A stretch of DNA of 64,000 nt from Bradysia coprophila (taxonomy: Eukaryota; Arthropoda; Insecta; Diptera; Sciaridae). Within the stretch, counting starts at the first letter, position 1. Every line of letters starts with the position of its first letter. Below the pieces are notes generated by a model. That model worked only from the letters and a program-made list of their open reading frames with translations. It searched no databases and was not told the DNA's origin. A program made the position numbers and the translations under genes. Of the stretch, positions 45,330-58,071 are shown piece after piece. The stretch covers positions 9,921,028 through 9,985,027 of the forward strand of contig NW_023504022.1 of the NCBI RefSeq assembly GCF_014529535.1. The letters run 5' to 3'.

Positions 45330-48120
45330 TGAATTATTAGATATGAAGTGTGCATATTGATCACTTATGTTGAGTGTGTGATACGCCTTTTTGAACGACA
45401 TCCTATCCGGAAAGTTAGATGAGCAAGAATTTTGATATCGTTTTACAATACCATACCTTTTCGGGCAAGGAACAAGACTTCTAGTGTCCTACTTTACCGG
45501 TCGACCTATAATGGCACAGTCTCTCTAATAATCAAAAACACAACACATCGACGACTTTGTGGTAAGTGATGAGAGTAACACCTTTCAAAGTCATAAACCT
45601 AAATTTGTATCATAAAATGAAACAAATTCCACCCATGGAGTGGCAACTATTCTTCAAAGTCATAATATTATCATTACACAAATTTAAAGGTGAATGCGGT
45701 TTTTCTATACATATACTGTACGTACACAGTTTCGTTTTAAATTGATTATACCCACCAACAATAATAACCTCTATACTATTGTTATAAAATAGAAACTAAC
45801 AATTTTTATGGGATCTATTAATTGAGTTGTGAAAATGGAAATTTATTACATCTGCCAATGGATGGCATTTTTCATTACGGTTTTTTGCAAAATAAAAAAA
45901 CAATACAAAGAAACAGTTAACGAGTTGGATTTATACTCAGTGGATTAATTGGGTTGCTGGACAGAAATGCTTGCGTTAATACTGTGTGTGTGGCATAATT
46001 TTTACACATTTCTTAAAAAAACAAAATGATTACCGAATTCAATAATGACATTTAAGGTCATTTTAGTAAGGCAAATTTGCCAAAATGATGGTACTTTTAT
46101 AAGTAATTAAATATAATTAGTGAATTTCTTGTAAAATGTATTTGCAACAAAAAAAAACCCAAATTTCAGTTTTCGTTTATAATTGTTTTTTTAAATCTAT
46201 CTAAGTTAGTCTCAATTCTGTTAAAACTTAGACAACATTTTTAAAACGAATACAGCTTAAACGCAAATCAACAGTCAAGGGGCTCTTGGCGTGCCAGCTG
46301 TACAAAATTTCAAATGAATTCTAAATCCAAAGGAAATTAACAGTAAAAAAGTTGAATTTAAAAAAAAGGTTTTTTTTAACTTTAAACCTGAGTTTTGTAT
46401 CTGTAAATAATTGCTACTGGATTTAATCAAATTAAAATGTTGAGATCAACCGACAAATATATTAAATGTAAAAAAGCTAATCAAAAAAATAAACAAAAAC
46501 CCACATTGTACGAGTTGGAGTCATCAAATTTGAAATGGAGACAGCTGAACCTTTTTAAACATTTCTTGGATTCGTATCGTCGTACTGAGTACATAGCAGT
46601 TTTTTCCCTTTCTCCAGATGGCAATCACATCCGAAGTATATTCGGATCTATTACTTCTTTTGATCAAACAAGTTTCAAGAGATTGATGCGAAATCTATTA
46701 CTTCATTTCGTTTAACATGCATTTCGCTACATAAGACCACATCAGTTAAAGTTTAGCATTTATTTTCCGTCGCAATTATCGATAACAGATGCACAATAAA
46801 AAAAAAGTCTTCTTCAGTGGTGCTGAGTGTACGAGAGCGATTAAGGGCAAACCATGAGAAGTGTTTGTTTGTTTAACGTTACATGGCGGAGTAGCGACCA
46901 AAACAAATTTCTTACATTAATTTTGGTTAAATGAAGTTCAGAAAAAGTATTTGGGCCGACATTGACAAGACCAAGGCCACTCCTGTTGTTTGTGGCAGCG
47001 GCCACGGTCAGGCTAATCAAGTTTTAATTACAATTCTCAGAGTCGTAAGTTCTTAAGAGTGTTAAGTCCTAAAGATTTAGGAATCACTGAAAATTAGGAT
47101 GAATGAAAAGATAATTGCGATTACTCAGGAGTGTTTCTTGGTGCTCTTCTACTGATTCCATAAGACTTTTCATGGATCAATACCACTGGGTTAAAAGAGC
47201 CTGATCTTCTCAAACCAATACTAAAAGACACCACACTTTATTTCTCCTTCTATTTATGTGGAGACTTCTTTTTTACATGTTGCGTCTGATCTCTTTCCGT
47301 CACCTGTTGTAAAAAATGTCACCTCTTTATTGAATAGGTGTAAACTGTCTCTGATTAATTTGATTGCTTTGACACAAAAACGTTATAGTTATTTTCGTGT
47401 TGGACAGAGTATTTTACAAGTAGGTAAACCTAAAGCATACAAAAACAAATAATAAAAAATGATAAAAAAGAATTAAATAAAATTACAATGGTTTTGTTAA
47501 CTATATGTTTAGTGATCGAACAACAAAATCTTTGCTCTTGTAAACCTATAAACATTATTTAAATAAAAAAAAATTAATAATTCAAACAACAAAGATAGAA
47601 CATAGTTGCTGAAAGCGTTACTGCCTATATATATAAAAAAAATTTAAGTTTAAGAATTAAAAGTAACAAAAAAATAAAAAAAAGAATTAAGAAGACATCC
47701 AAAAGAAAGAAAGAAAGAAAGACGATAGGTCAATAGACGAAAACATCATAACACCTGAAAAGGACATTATGAAAATCTGGTTTAGTAATTCACTAAACAC
47801 AATAAAAAATTAAGCGTCCGTGCTGTTACAATTTAAATTGTTGTATTATCAGTACGGTGACCGAGTTAAAGAGAATTCAAATGAGATTGCATAATTCTTC
47901 CATTAAAAATCAAGTTGTAACCATAGAGATAACAAAAATTGCGGTATTACCGAGACGTGAACAGATCGCTGTTTCATTAAATTCAGAATTATTATCCGAT
48001 CTTTCAGTCATTTTCCATGTGGATTTACAATATCTATGTGACAGTTTTTGAAGAAGCTGTTTGACCCAGGAACTATTTTTGGGAAAGCAATTTTCCTAAT
48101 TTTCACATTTTTTTTTAAAT
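45330..48120. other. Non-coding repeat-rich stretch
   Basis: I find no gene. Parts near 44860-44960 and 46690-46790 share phrases (TTACTTCATTT-GTTTAA and ATCGATAACAGAT), and the complement of part of this occurs near 57440-57480, so a dispersed repeat is present. A GAAA microsatellite lies at 47706-47727. The 92-residue frame at 46437 has no recognised domain. Confidence 0.4.
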
Positions 48121-48250
48121 TTACAGTGAACGACATCTCAAATGTCTCACTGTCATTTTTTTCAAAGAATGTCATTGTGAATTTGCAATGACACAATAAA
48201 ATTCTCAGAAAAATTTGACAGTGAGACATTTGAGATGTCGTTCACTGTAA
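48121..48250. mobile_element. MITE with perfect 35-bp terminal inverted repeats
   Basis: Arms 48121-48155 and 48216-48250 are exact complements starting TTACAGTGAACGACATCTCA. The 60-bp interior is non-coding. Looser complementarity (CACATTTTT / AAAAATGTG) extends outside. Confidence 0.9.
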
Positions 48251-48366
48251 GAAAAATGTGGGATAATTTTGGAAAATTCAAATTTTCCCACAATTTTCAA
48301 CAGTTTCTCAAATTTTTCCAAAAACCTCTTTTTAAAAAATTAATGGAAATATTGGAAAATAAAATG

Positions 48367-48451
48367 AAAGCAAAATAAAATGATCGAGTCTGGTTTTTGA
48401 CAATTGAATTTCAATTGTCAAAAACCAGACTCGATCATTTTATTTTGCTTT
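48367..48451. repeat. Perfect 85-bp palindrome with one central base
   Basis: Arms 48367-48408 and 48410-48451 (42 bp each) are exact complements around a single T at 48409. They begin AAAGCAAAATAAAATGATCG. A perfect arm pair of this length with no spacer is rare and must be recent or maintained. Confidence 0.95.
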
Positions 48452-49712
48452 TACCTTATTGGAAATTTTTGCAAATAATTCAAGAAAATATAAAATATTG
48501 ATTTCCCAAATATAGTCTCTGGTTTAACTTCTCGGATTTTCCATTAAAACTTTATGTAGTCAAAGAAAATTGTTGCATTGGCCTTTTCAGACGGCAAGCA
48601 TATCATTAGGATGGCTATCGAATCTGTTACGGGCCTGTACTTATGATTTGAAATATAATTATTTTCAACAGATAAATTATAGGTCACCGTTGTCGGTAGC
48701 ATATAGCCGTCCGTAAAGTTAGTGTATGTCATCTTTCAAAATGTAAATCGCATGGTTTTAAAACAAAATAATATTTGTAATCAACGAAAATAAAGGAAAA
48801 ACCTGAAAGAAAAATCAGTTTGCTAAATAGCTAATTAAACCTTGGAAGAACAAACAAAAATTTCTTCTTGCTATCATCGATTCGGTTTTCTAACAGTAAA
48901 TTGTTCTTTGATCACAGAAAAAAAGAAGATGGAAAAGATTTCGAGCGAACCGACAGGCTACGGCTTTACAAACACACAACACAAATACATTTTCCAATTT
49001 GTTTCCATGTGTTTTACACATTTTCCAAAACACAGAATCAACGAAAGTGTGATAGTTTCATATAAATGAAACACTTTTCGATGATGTGATGTGAAAATTA
49101 TTATTATTTTTTAATCAATGTACAATTCCTATAATTGCCCCCCACTTCAGTACACCAATTAAACTTGACACAATTTAAAACAAAATACTATCACCATAAA
49201 TGCTCCATTTTTTGTCATAAAAAAAAACTAATTATAATTATATTGTAAAACAAAATATTGTTTAAAAGAAGATTCGAGAAAAAAAATATTTTCTTTTTGT
49301 AAATGAAACCAAGTTGAAAATTGAAAATAAATTAAATAAAATTTCCATTATTATGAAAAAGCAATCACTTTTCCACCTACTGCAAAGTCTAAACAGCATA
49401 CCCCGTGGAACTCCGTGCACCGACTGATTCTGTTCCATTATTTGATTCCAGTATAGCTAAAAGTTTGTGTTCATACAGTACAGTGACTGCACAGATAAAA
49501 AATTAGATTAAAATTTTAGGGTCCAAGGGGATTGATTACTTCCGAATAGTAGTTCTTTGTAATTCTTCTAGGAATTGACGAAATGTAATTCCTTCAATGA
49601 TTATAATTGAGACTAAACAATCATATTAGAGCTTATCAGGCAGCTAATATATCCACAACTATAAAAAATAGTACTTATTATATATGACAGTGGGCCAAAA
49701 AGGAGTGTTTAA

Positions 49713-50050
49713 GCGTGATTCTTACTTGTATGGAAATTTTTTTTTGTCGATATTTGGAAATTACATACCATACAAAATATTGTGTTGGTATATGGAACAT
49801 TTTTCTGTATAGACGCGATTTTTTAAAAAAAATTTTAGTGGTCACGAAAAATCACCGAAGTTTGTATGGCCTACTATGGGGGAAAAAATTTTCCATACAA
49901 ACTTCGACGATTTTTCGTGACCACTAGAAATTTTTTTAAAAAATCGCGTCCATAGAGAAAAATGTTCCATATACCAACACAATATTTTGTATGGTATGTA
50001 ATTTTCAAATATTGACAAAAAAAATTTTTCCATACAAGTAAGAATGACGC
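49713..50050. repeat. Long inverted repeat (hairpin), ~157-bp arms, 23-nt loop
   Basis: Arms 49713-49869 and 49893-50050 are complementary at roughly 93-95% of positions. The loop is 49870-49892. Further out, AAAAAGGAGTGTTT (~49699) and AAACACACCTTTTT (~50070) are also complementary, so the full element is about 390 bp. A transcript would form a long duplex. Confidence 0.92.
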
Positions 50051-50099
50051 TTGTTGACCATGGTCAAAAACACACCTTTTTCATACCTAGGACCCGAAT

Positions 50100-50237
50100 A
50101 TGAAAAATATTATTTGTACCACGGATTAAAAGTCTAGTTTAGCTTATTCGATTTCAGACCTCGCCTTCGGCTATGTTTGGAGACCTCTCACACGCTAAAA
50201 AAGACTTATAGTCCTAGGTACGAAATATACTATTTCG
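50100..50237. mobile_element. Foldback family C, copy 1
   Basis: Runs from ATTTGTACCACGGATTAAAAGTC to GACTTATAGTCCTAGGTACGAAAT, with GACCTCGCCTTCGGCT at the centre. It is the same family as 62836-62977 (opposite orientation); a fragment is at 35.02 kb. Confidence 0.65.
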
Positions 50238-50301
50238 TCCGAGTATATTCAGGCTGACCAAAAAATCACGTTCCTAAAAAAACTAGGCCGGAAATTTGTT
50301 T

Positions 50302-51183
50302 GAGGGATTCTTTTGAAAAACTGCCTACCGAAATCGTACGTTTTGTGTAGCTCGAGCAATTTTTAAATTGACAGTGTAAGTCTTCAGGTGAAAAATTTAA
50401 CTGCTTACATTTCAGTGTGGATGAATTTTAAAACCAATAGTTCAATAGCTCAATAGTACGTGTGATTACCTTTCTAATGACAACCCACACAACCCTGCAC
50501 GGCTCGTGTAACTGGAGAAATTTTTGTAAGAAAAGTGCAAGTTTTCGGTTTTTCATGACCTCTCGCTAGCCACACAAGCTTCGAAGATTTTTTTTTGAAA
50601 GTGGTTTTGGATTCTAGGGTCGAAGTCCTTTCTAGGTACATATAGAAAATTCTACTGCTCGGAACAGATCAGATCAATCTGATTTTTTTTTCAGATTGAT
50701 CTTAAATTTACCCGATCTGAATCTGATCTGAAAATTTTGATCTGATCTGATTCTGATTTTCGGATCTGAAGACTTAAATCTGATATGATCTGATCCAATC
50801 TGAATGATCTGAAGGGATCTGAAGTTCCAAGAATAAAATTTGAAATTCCAAAACTTGCTACTATTATAGAAATATTTTTGATTTTATTAGTTCCCCTGCA
50901 GTCGGGGAGCCTAGCAGTTCAAGAATTTCTAATAAATTAGCATTCGTTTCGTCGTACTGATTTTCAGATTTCAGATTGATCCGAAAATTTCCAGATTCAA
51001 ATTTTCAGTTTTCAGATCAGATCAGATCAGGCCGCCAGAGATCTGGATCTGAATCTGAAATTTTCAGACCGTTTTTTTTCAGATTCAGATCAGGTCAGAA
51101 CAATTTGTTTCGAGCCCTAGAAAATTCCACTAGAAAATGCGTCCGAATTCGGTAGGCTGATTTTTAAAGGGCAACATTCTTTT
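50302..51183. mobile_element. Foldback family B, second copy, with simple-sequence interior
   Basis: Left end GAGGGATTCTTTTGAAAAACTG...CCTACCGAAATCG and right end GTCCGAATTCGGTAGG...GGGCAACATTC are inverted and match the 35761-36577 element. The interior contains the GATCTGA-rich stretch 50650-51118. Confidence 0.55.
50650..51118. repeat. Cryptically simple GATCTGA/TCAGATC repeat
   Basis: Opens CTCGGAACAGATCAG like the 33.4-kb repeat, then holds dozens of imperfect GATCTGA words. The two halves are partly complementary (TTTTTTTTCAGATTGATC near both ends). Confidence 0.8.
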
Positions 51184-51189
51184 CGTTTC

Positions 51190-52500
51190 GGCTATTTATC
51201 TGGTGAATAATGTGACGTATTTGGACCGCCTGAATAAAGGATATTTTTGAAATTAAATGGATAAGACACCATTTTCACTGTGGCCTCCAAGAAAGAAAGA
51301 AAAATTAGAAACGAGAATTCAGATCTTGAAACGTTTTGAGGATAAAAAGTCGGTTTTAAATGGTCACTTAACGAGACGAAATCCTTTAGATTGCCTGAAC
51401 AATTTTAAGCATTTTAAGAATCAAAAAAACATATTTTTTTTAATAAGTAAGAACACTGTTAGTGATTTTCAATCAATCAATCTGTCTATTGAACATCGAA
51501 AAGATGTTTGTGTTTAAAAATAATTTTGTGTTCAACTTGTAACAAAACTGAATGCATATTTTGAGTCAAGTAACAAACGTTGTTAACTATAGACTCTACC
51601 TAATTTACAGGCGAGAAAGTTCTAAAAATAAGTTTTTTTTTTATTTAAAATTATTCGTCAATGGTTGGTTCAGGTAAGACCGGCTGTCTTTTTCTTTGAA
51701 TTATGTTATCATCGCAAAAAGTCGATGGACATGCTTAAGAGGCACGACGTAAAAGTTGATAATGAATCAGGCAGGATTTTATAACGACAAAAAAACGTTC
51801 AAATTCGCACGATTTCCAGCAATCGAAAGTCGTTGTAGTGTTGCAGCGGAAACGATAATTTAGTGAACAATCTGTTAACATAAAATTTCCACTAAGTGTA
51901 TTTGCAAGTATTCGTCTGCTAATAATTATCTTGCACATAATGAGTGAGTCAAGTTTTTTTTTCTACTCGGGGTCTCGTTACTCGGGATTATTAAATATAT
52001 TCTGGCTGCACGCACATAACAGTCAATCCATATGATTATGTCTTATTAATTAAAACAAACAACTCTCTTCAATGTATTTACATAAATATCACATTTATTT
52101 GTCTTGTTTTATCATCGTCTTAAAACTACTTAACTTATACATTCTATCGATACCTACGGTCGTCAATACGATTGTAATGTGTCTGGAAATATTATGTTGA
52201 TTTTTACATAAAATTTATGATTTTTTTAATTGCTAAGATTGTAGTTTTGAAGAGGTAATTACAGTGTTAATTCATAGGTTTAATTAGGCATATGCTGAGA
52301 GCTTGTTTTTAGAGACCAATCACTCAATTAGGACTTAGTGTAAAAGAATGAGATTAGACAGACAGTGGTGGTAGATCATCCAATTAAAACTACCTCTTAA
52401 TATTTTCGAAATTCTTTAAGTTTGAGGTTGTTTGCTCACGTTGCGTTGTCTAATTTTAAAGCAAATTACATAGCTCGGAGACCGTAATCAGCATGTTAAA
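51190..52500. other. Non-coding stretch before Tollo
   Basis: No supported gene. The 86-residue plus frame at 51257 and the 67-residue Cys-containing minus frame at 51735-51938 have neither signal peptide nor splice context that I trust. Confidence 0.35.
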
Positions 52501-52504
52501 TCCA

Positions 52505-52612
52505 TTACATAACTAGTCTTGCTTTCATGTGTTTATTGACCTCGGCCTCGCCTCGGATCAACAAAACTCCCACGAAAACTCAACTTTTGAAATTTTATTT
52601 CTCGTTATGTAA
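52505..52612. mobile_element. Foldback/MITE family A, copy 2
   Basis: TTACATAAC at the left and GTTATGTAA at the right. Shares the GCCTCGCCTCGGATCAACAA interior with copies 1 and 3. Confidence 0.65.
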
Positions 52613-52878
52613 GTGACTAATGTTCTGATCGGTTATTATAACTGCTGAAAATGGAAAAGCTTCTATTAAATCTCTACTTTCGATTTGATTGTTTGTTCGT
52701 ATTGTTAATTTGCTGGAATTCAAAACGATTCTAATTTGAACCATTCATGAGGCGAAAGAATGTCGTGTAAATCGAAGGTTGCACTTTTGTGAGCTTTCTT
52801 CTTAGTTTCGTCTATTTAATGAATTAAATTTCGACTATGAGACGACTATCTAACAGGAATTCTTTGCCCATCACTTCC

Positions 52879-55800
52879 TCACAAATTTTGTACAGGTAAA
52901 ACTCTCGATGCCGCCGCCAACGGCATAGAATTATTTGGGGGCTGTAAATTAGTCATTTGTATAAGATTGCGCTGGTTATTGTGTATATTAATGTTATGAT
53001 GGCAAAGATTTGGTCGAGACGTTGACGCCGTTTGATTCAATTGATTCAATTGATTCCGCCGATTATTAGGCACGTCTGGCAGTGCGAATCGAAGTTTATC
53101 CCAAAAGAATTTGTCACCCCACTGCAAATAGGTGTTTGTTTTCAGGTACAGACGAATGTCGGGATCGAGATCCTTGTGCGGTATCTCGCCCAATATGATC
53201 ACAATCAAACGACGTCGACGATCGCGTAAAACTTGATGATGGGCAGATTTGAATTCGAACCGACACCATTCCGATTTGATATAATTTTCGGATAGAACCA
53301 TTATCGTCCGGCGGGACGATTCGATGGCTTGTAAAATCGTATCGGCGATGTACGCACCGACGGGAAAATCGCGATAGTGAAGACAGAGGTTGTAGCGAGT
53401 GTCGCCGTTTTCTAGGATCGGTGCCAACTCTTCGGCGACAAATGCCTCGTCTTTCGACGAATACGAGATGAAAGCATCGAACAGTTTCTCCCGTTCGTTT
53501 TTGTCAATATCGTTATTGTGGTAAAACAATCGTATACCGAATTTGGAATGGAACCACACACGAAGCTGTTGACGAAAAGCGAAAATCAGCAGACTAACTG
53601 TTATCGTCAGTAAAATGGCAATGAAGGTGAATATCAAAATCTTCACATAGTCTTCCATCGGGTGTGTCAACAGAAGCATGGTCTTTGAGGCTGTCGAATT
53701 CCCACCACTGCTACCCACTATTATCTCACTGTCGAATTTTGTCGACATTCGGCAGAGATTTGTTCGTTCGGTGCTGCTCAACAGCACAAATATTTCGTCA
53801 AGAGATTTTACACTTTCGCCGCTCAACGAGCATTTGATACTTTGCCAGTCTTTAGTCACTTGGTGCTGTCGAAAGAATTCGTAAAAATATTCGGAATCGT
53901 TGCAGAAACAATTCCAGGGATTTTCGGATAGTCGAAGGTCAATTAAACTGACCGTAGGCAGCATCCACAGATTCATCGTCTGGATGCGATTATTGTCTAA
54001 TCGAAGCATTTTTAATGCCACTAAATCACTAAACGTTTCATTATCTACGTAACTAATTTCATTAAACTGTAAATACAATTCGGTCAGGCTTTCCAAACCT
54101 TCAAATTCGTTCCCGTTCAGCACCTGCAGTTTATTGTTACCCAAATGCAACAATTCCAGCTCAAACAGACCGTTAAACGTTCGATTTTGCAGAGTTTGAA
54201 TGTTGGACGAATTCAGGAACAGAATCCGGAGCTTCTTTCTGCCGATGAATGCATGGCTACCGATCTCCGGAAAATTGTTTCCGTCGATGTAAATTTGTGT
54301 TGCATCCATAGGTATCTGCTCGGGCAATCGATCGTTGTATTCAGCTTTCGAACAGTCGACTACATTCGATGTCCAACTTTGATCGTGATAGCAGGTGCAA
54401 TTATTCGGACATCCCATCTTACAATCACAGGCAACGAAATCACAGCAATGACAGAGGGCAGAACAGTGTGTCTCGTATTTGCAGAGGAACTGATTGGCCA
54501 TTGCTTCCACCAGTGGAACGTATGTTTTACCTGTGAGGTGAAAATTCGGAGAAACTTAGACACTCTATGCTATGCCACACTCATTAACTTAGGTTGCAAG
54601 AGCTTTTAGAGAGCTTTTTCGAACTTTAAGCTTTCTTCAGAATTTTGAATTTAATTTTTTTGACCTACCTCGATTGTACAGTAATTTGCAGTAAATGCTA
54701 GCGACATCCATCAATAGCGGTTGAGTCCGAGACGCTGTGTTATTCTTTTGAAGCCAGTCCAAATTACCTGGATGAGTAACAAAGTTTTTGCTTTAGAAAT
54801 ATTTCGTTTAGCCTCTGTACAAAGATTAGACTTACAGTCGCATTGAAATGGATTCCCTCCGACATAAAATTCTGGCAAAGGTTTGTCTTCCGGTATGTGA
54901 GATATGCGCAGTGCATTAGGATCCAATGTGGAAATTTTGTTGCCAAACAGATCAACGCGAGTTATATTCGGCTTCTTGAAGAATGTGTACGATTGCACTC
55001 TCGTAATCAAATTGTCGTTCAAGTACACAACCTCAATGCTGTTCGGTATGGAGCTTCCGGTTATTTCGGTCAAGCGATTCGAACTGGCATCGAATGTGCT
55101 CAACGAGAGATGTGACTGAATTTCGAAATAATTCCCCAGTTCGGCGATTCGATTTGCATGGATATCCAGCCACTTCAATCCGGTGGGTATGAGAGCATAA
55201 TCGAATATTTCGAAATGATTGTCGGAAATATTCAGCCACACCAAATTCGGTAGATCAGTGAATAGTCCAGCGATATCGGTTAATTGATTGCCGTCTAGAC
55301 GTATCGCTTGTAGATTTGAATTATTGCTGAAGGAGCCGCTGTCCACTTTCTTGATTTTATTTCGCGATAAGTTTAATATTTGCAGTGCGTACAATTTGGC
55401 AAATGTTTCTCGTTCGATTTGTTCCAGGTAGTTCTCTGTTAAGCGTAATCCGAACAGGTGTGTCATTTCACCGATGGGAGTGTTTTTGATGGTTGTTAAT
55501 CGATTCTCTCCCAAGTCTAATGTTTTGAGTAGAGTCACTTCACGCAGGGCCTCCGGAACGTTGTCCAATTTATTTCCATTTAAATGGAGGTCCTGCAGGC
55601 TCGTACAATTTACAAAGGCCAGCCGATGAATCTTTGATATTCGATTATAGTCCAGAGACAATAATGTCAATCTCTCCAAATTAGCAAGCGTCTTCAAGTC
55701 GACCGAAAGTAACTGATTGTTGGACAAGACCAGTGTAGTGAGTTTCGACTGATTCGCGAACGTCTGCTCTGGTATGTACTTGATTTGATTGTTATTCAAC

Positions 55801-56440
55801 TTTAAGATCTCCAAATCGTGCAGCTCTGAGAAGATTGCAGCTTCAAGTTTATCGATGTGATTAAACGATAGGTCTAGGTACACCAACATCTTGAGCTTTT
55901 TAAATGTGCCAGAATTTATCCAATACGACGTCAGTTCGTTGTGTGACAAGTCTAAAATTGCTAGTTGATTCAACTCGGCGAACAGTCCCGGAGCAAGTAC
56001 ATTCAGACTGTTGTTTTGCAGGTAAATCTCTTTTATGTTTCGAGCTTCGTTGAACAGTTCAGGTGGCAGATTTGTTAGCGCATTTTCCGACAAATTGATC
56101 AATAAAAGTGACAACAATCCTTCCAGTGCCCGATCGGCAATGAAATTCATTTTGTTGTTGTTCAGCTGTAACGTCTGTAATTTTCCCAGCCCAGAGAAAA
56201 TGGCCGCTTGTAGATTATCGATGTTGTTGTGCGATAGGTCTAACGTTTGTAAATTGGCACCACATTTCTTCGACGGCCGAGTGCTTGGCGATGCACTGAA
56301 ATGAAAGCTAATCATATCGTGCAGACGATTGTTGGTTAAATTCAGGTATTCCAATGAAGTCAGTGGGCATAGCATTGCATCTGGGATGAATCGCATGCTG
56401 TTGTCACTCAAATCAAGACGTTCGAGGAGTTTGAGCTCGT
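52879..56440 (-). CDS. Tollo: Tollo / Toll-8 receptor, last three coding exons (5' part outside window)
   Basis: Exons 56440-54836, 54767-54669 and 54530-52879 join in phase to 1117 residues ending at a stop. The first exon opens with an acceptor (CTCCTTTCAG) in mid-codon, so the signal peptide and first repeats are upstream. Drosophila Tollo is ~1346 residues as I recall, so roughly 230 are missing. Order: about 20 leucine-rich repeats, an LRR C-cap (NPFQCDCNLDWLQ), an LRR N-cap (FLCKYETHC...[11 protein letters not shown]), further LRRs with a second C-cap (NPWNCFC), a transmembrane helix ([20 protein letters not shown]) and a TIR domain ([20 protein letters not shown] ... SEWCRFEF ... LQWGDKFFW). 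FHFSAS and SLSTFDAS match Tollo rather than Toll-6 or Toll-7. It is a plasma-membrane receptor used in epithelial patterning and in tuning immune responses. Confidence 0.95.
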
Positions 56441-57176
56441 CTGAAAGGAGAAAATAATTTTCGATCATTTGATTGCTGCAGACGGTTTATATTCAGCGAA
56501 TAATTTTCGAAAGACAAGCTTCTGGAAGACAATAATCAATCCTCATCTTATTTTTGTGTTTTTGTAAAAAGATTTCAGCGAAAATTCGATACTTAAAACC
56601 GTCATCCCGTAGGAATTTCGTTGCAAAACTACATCACAAAAAGAGGTGTTCATCATCTTTTTACATTTAAATGATTTAAGAGGAATGAATGCTTAGCTTA
56701 GATAAAATGGTAGCCGACATTTGTGAGTTTCGTATTTTATTTTCGGTAAAGAAAGCTGAACGGTTTACGAAAATTTCGGTAAACTGCTGACTTTTCTCAG
56801 AGCTGGTCAAAGTGCTACAAATCTATTTTCTGTTGAAAGCTAACACATTGATGTTAACAAGGAGTCTGATGAACATAATATTATCGAACATAAAATACAA
56901 AACGCAAACAAGTAGTCTACAATTTTAGCTATGCATCGATGCCTCTTAACAAATGCAAATAAGATAGCACCAACATTAGCACCGAGAATTGTGCTATGAT
57001 TCCCTTTTCGCATTAATTCCACAATACCTTAACGTGCTACTTTTTACAATTTTGCGAAGAATCTGTTTGAGCAATAGCTCTTATAATTATCCTTTTATAC
57101 ATAAATCATAAATGAAAGCAGTTTTTCAGTTACACTCAATGTTCCATCTACTAGACACAAATGTATTATGTAGCGT

Positions 57177-57327
57177 CACGGCAGAGTAAAATAAACCAGG
57201 CAGGAGAGCTAATTTTTGAAACAGACATAAATTGGAAAATTTTATTCGCAAAAAAATAAGGCTACTAAATAATTCAGGTCCCTAGTCAAATAAAGCGCTA
57301 CTGCCTGATTTACTTTACTCTGCTGTG
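57177..57327. mobile_element. 151-bp MITE, second copy of the CACGGCAGAGTAAA family
   Basis: Ends CACGGCAGAGTAAAATAAACC and TTACTTTACTCTGCTGTG. GTAGCGT lies directly outside both ends (7 of the expected 8 bp of target duplication). Same interior phrase as the copy at 26643. Confidence 0.88.
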
Positions 57328-57846
57328 GTAGCGTGCTACAAAAAACAATTATTGGACGACTATACATTTGTTATTGATACCGTCACAACGACGACCAAAA
57401 CACAAACGACGTACTTTGACTAACGTACGCTTATATATGAAAATGCATATTAAGCGAAATGAAGTAAAAGATTTCGTGCAACTTGCTTAATAAAAAGAAG
57501 TAATGAAACTGCTCATATTTAATCAAAATTATAGCACCTCCACTCCACACGACGTTCCATTTCTTTTGAACAAACAGTCAGATTAACTTTATATGAAGCT
57601 CATAAAATCATAAATTCTAGTTGTCGAGGAAAAAAAATTCATGAAAATGAGTTGAGTTTTGAGTAGTTCTCGAAAATTGGAGGTTACATCCTTTTGTAAT
57701 GTAGCCCCGGGCAAAAAATGAATAATCTAACATTGCCGAATTGTTAAATGGTTTGAATTCGAATTAAATAAATTAGTGATCTGAAGTCAACCGCATCATC
57801 ACCAACACAGAAAATCTTTTACTACATTAGAATAAATGGTTTGATA

Positions 57847-57880
57847 CACGACAGAGTAAAGTTTATTTTACATGCTACAT
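57847..57880. mobile_element. Fragment of the CACGGCAGAGTAAA MITE
   Basis: CACGACAGAGTAAAGTTTATTTTAC: only one end is recognisable. It is followed by a block (ATGCGTCGAAAACCGTACTTTTCAT) that also flanks the 26643 copy, so both sites sit in the same older repeat. Confidence 0.6.
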
Positions 57881-57945
57881 GCGTCGAAAACCGTACTTTT
57901 CATGTTTTAAGCACTTCTTTCGACGCCCTCAGCATGTAAAATCCA

Positions 57946-58071
57946 TTATATAACTCGGGATAAAAATGAAAAGTCTCGTTTTCGTGTGTTTATTGACATC
58001 GGCTTCGCCTCGGATCAACAAAATTCACACGAAAACTCTACTTTTCGTTTTTTTTATCCCTAGTCATGTAA
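57946..58071. mobile_element. Foldback/MITE family A, copy 3
   Basis: TTATATAAC to GTCATGTAA, with CATCGGCTTCGCCTCGGATC in the centre and GTTTTCGTGTG / CACACGAAAAC as inner inverted pairs. Confidence 0.65.

Noticed and set aside
46437-46715. 92-residue plus-strand frame
   Set aside because: No domain or conserved motif. Part of it overlaps a dispersed repeat shared with 44.9 and 57.4 kb.
51735-51938. Cys-containing 67-residue minus-strand frame as a possible second small peptide gene
   Set aside because: It lacks a signal peptide, a TATA box and a convincing splice site.
54145-54609. 154-residue plus-strand frame
   Set aside because: Antisense shadow of the Tollo coding exon.
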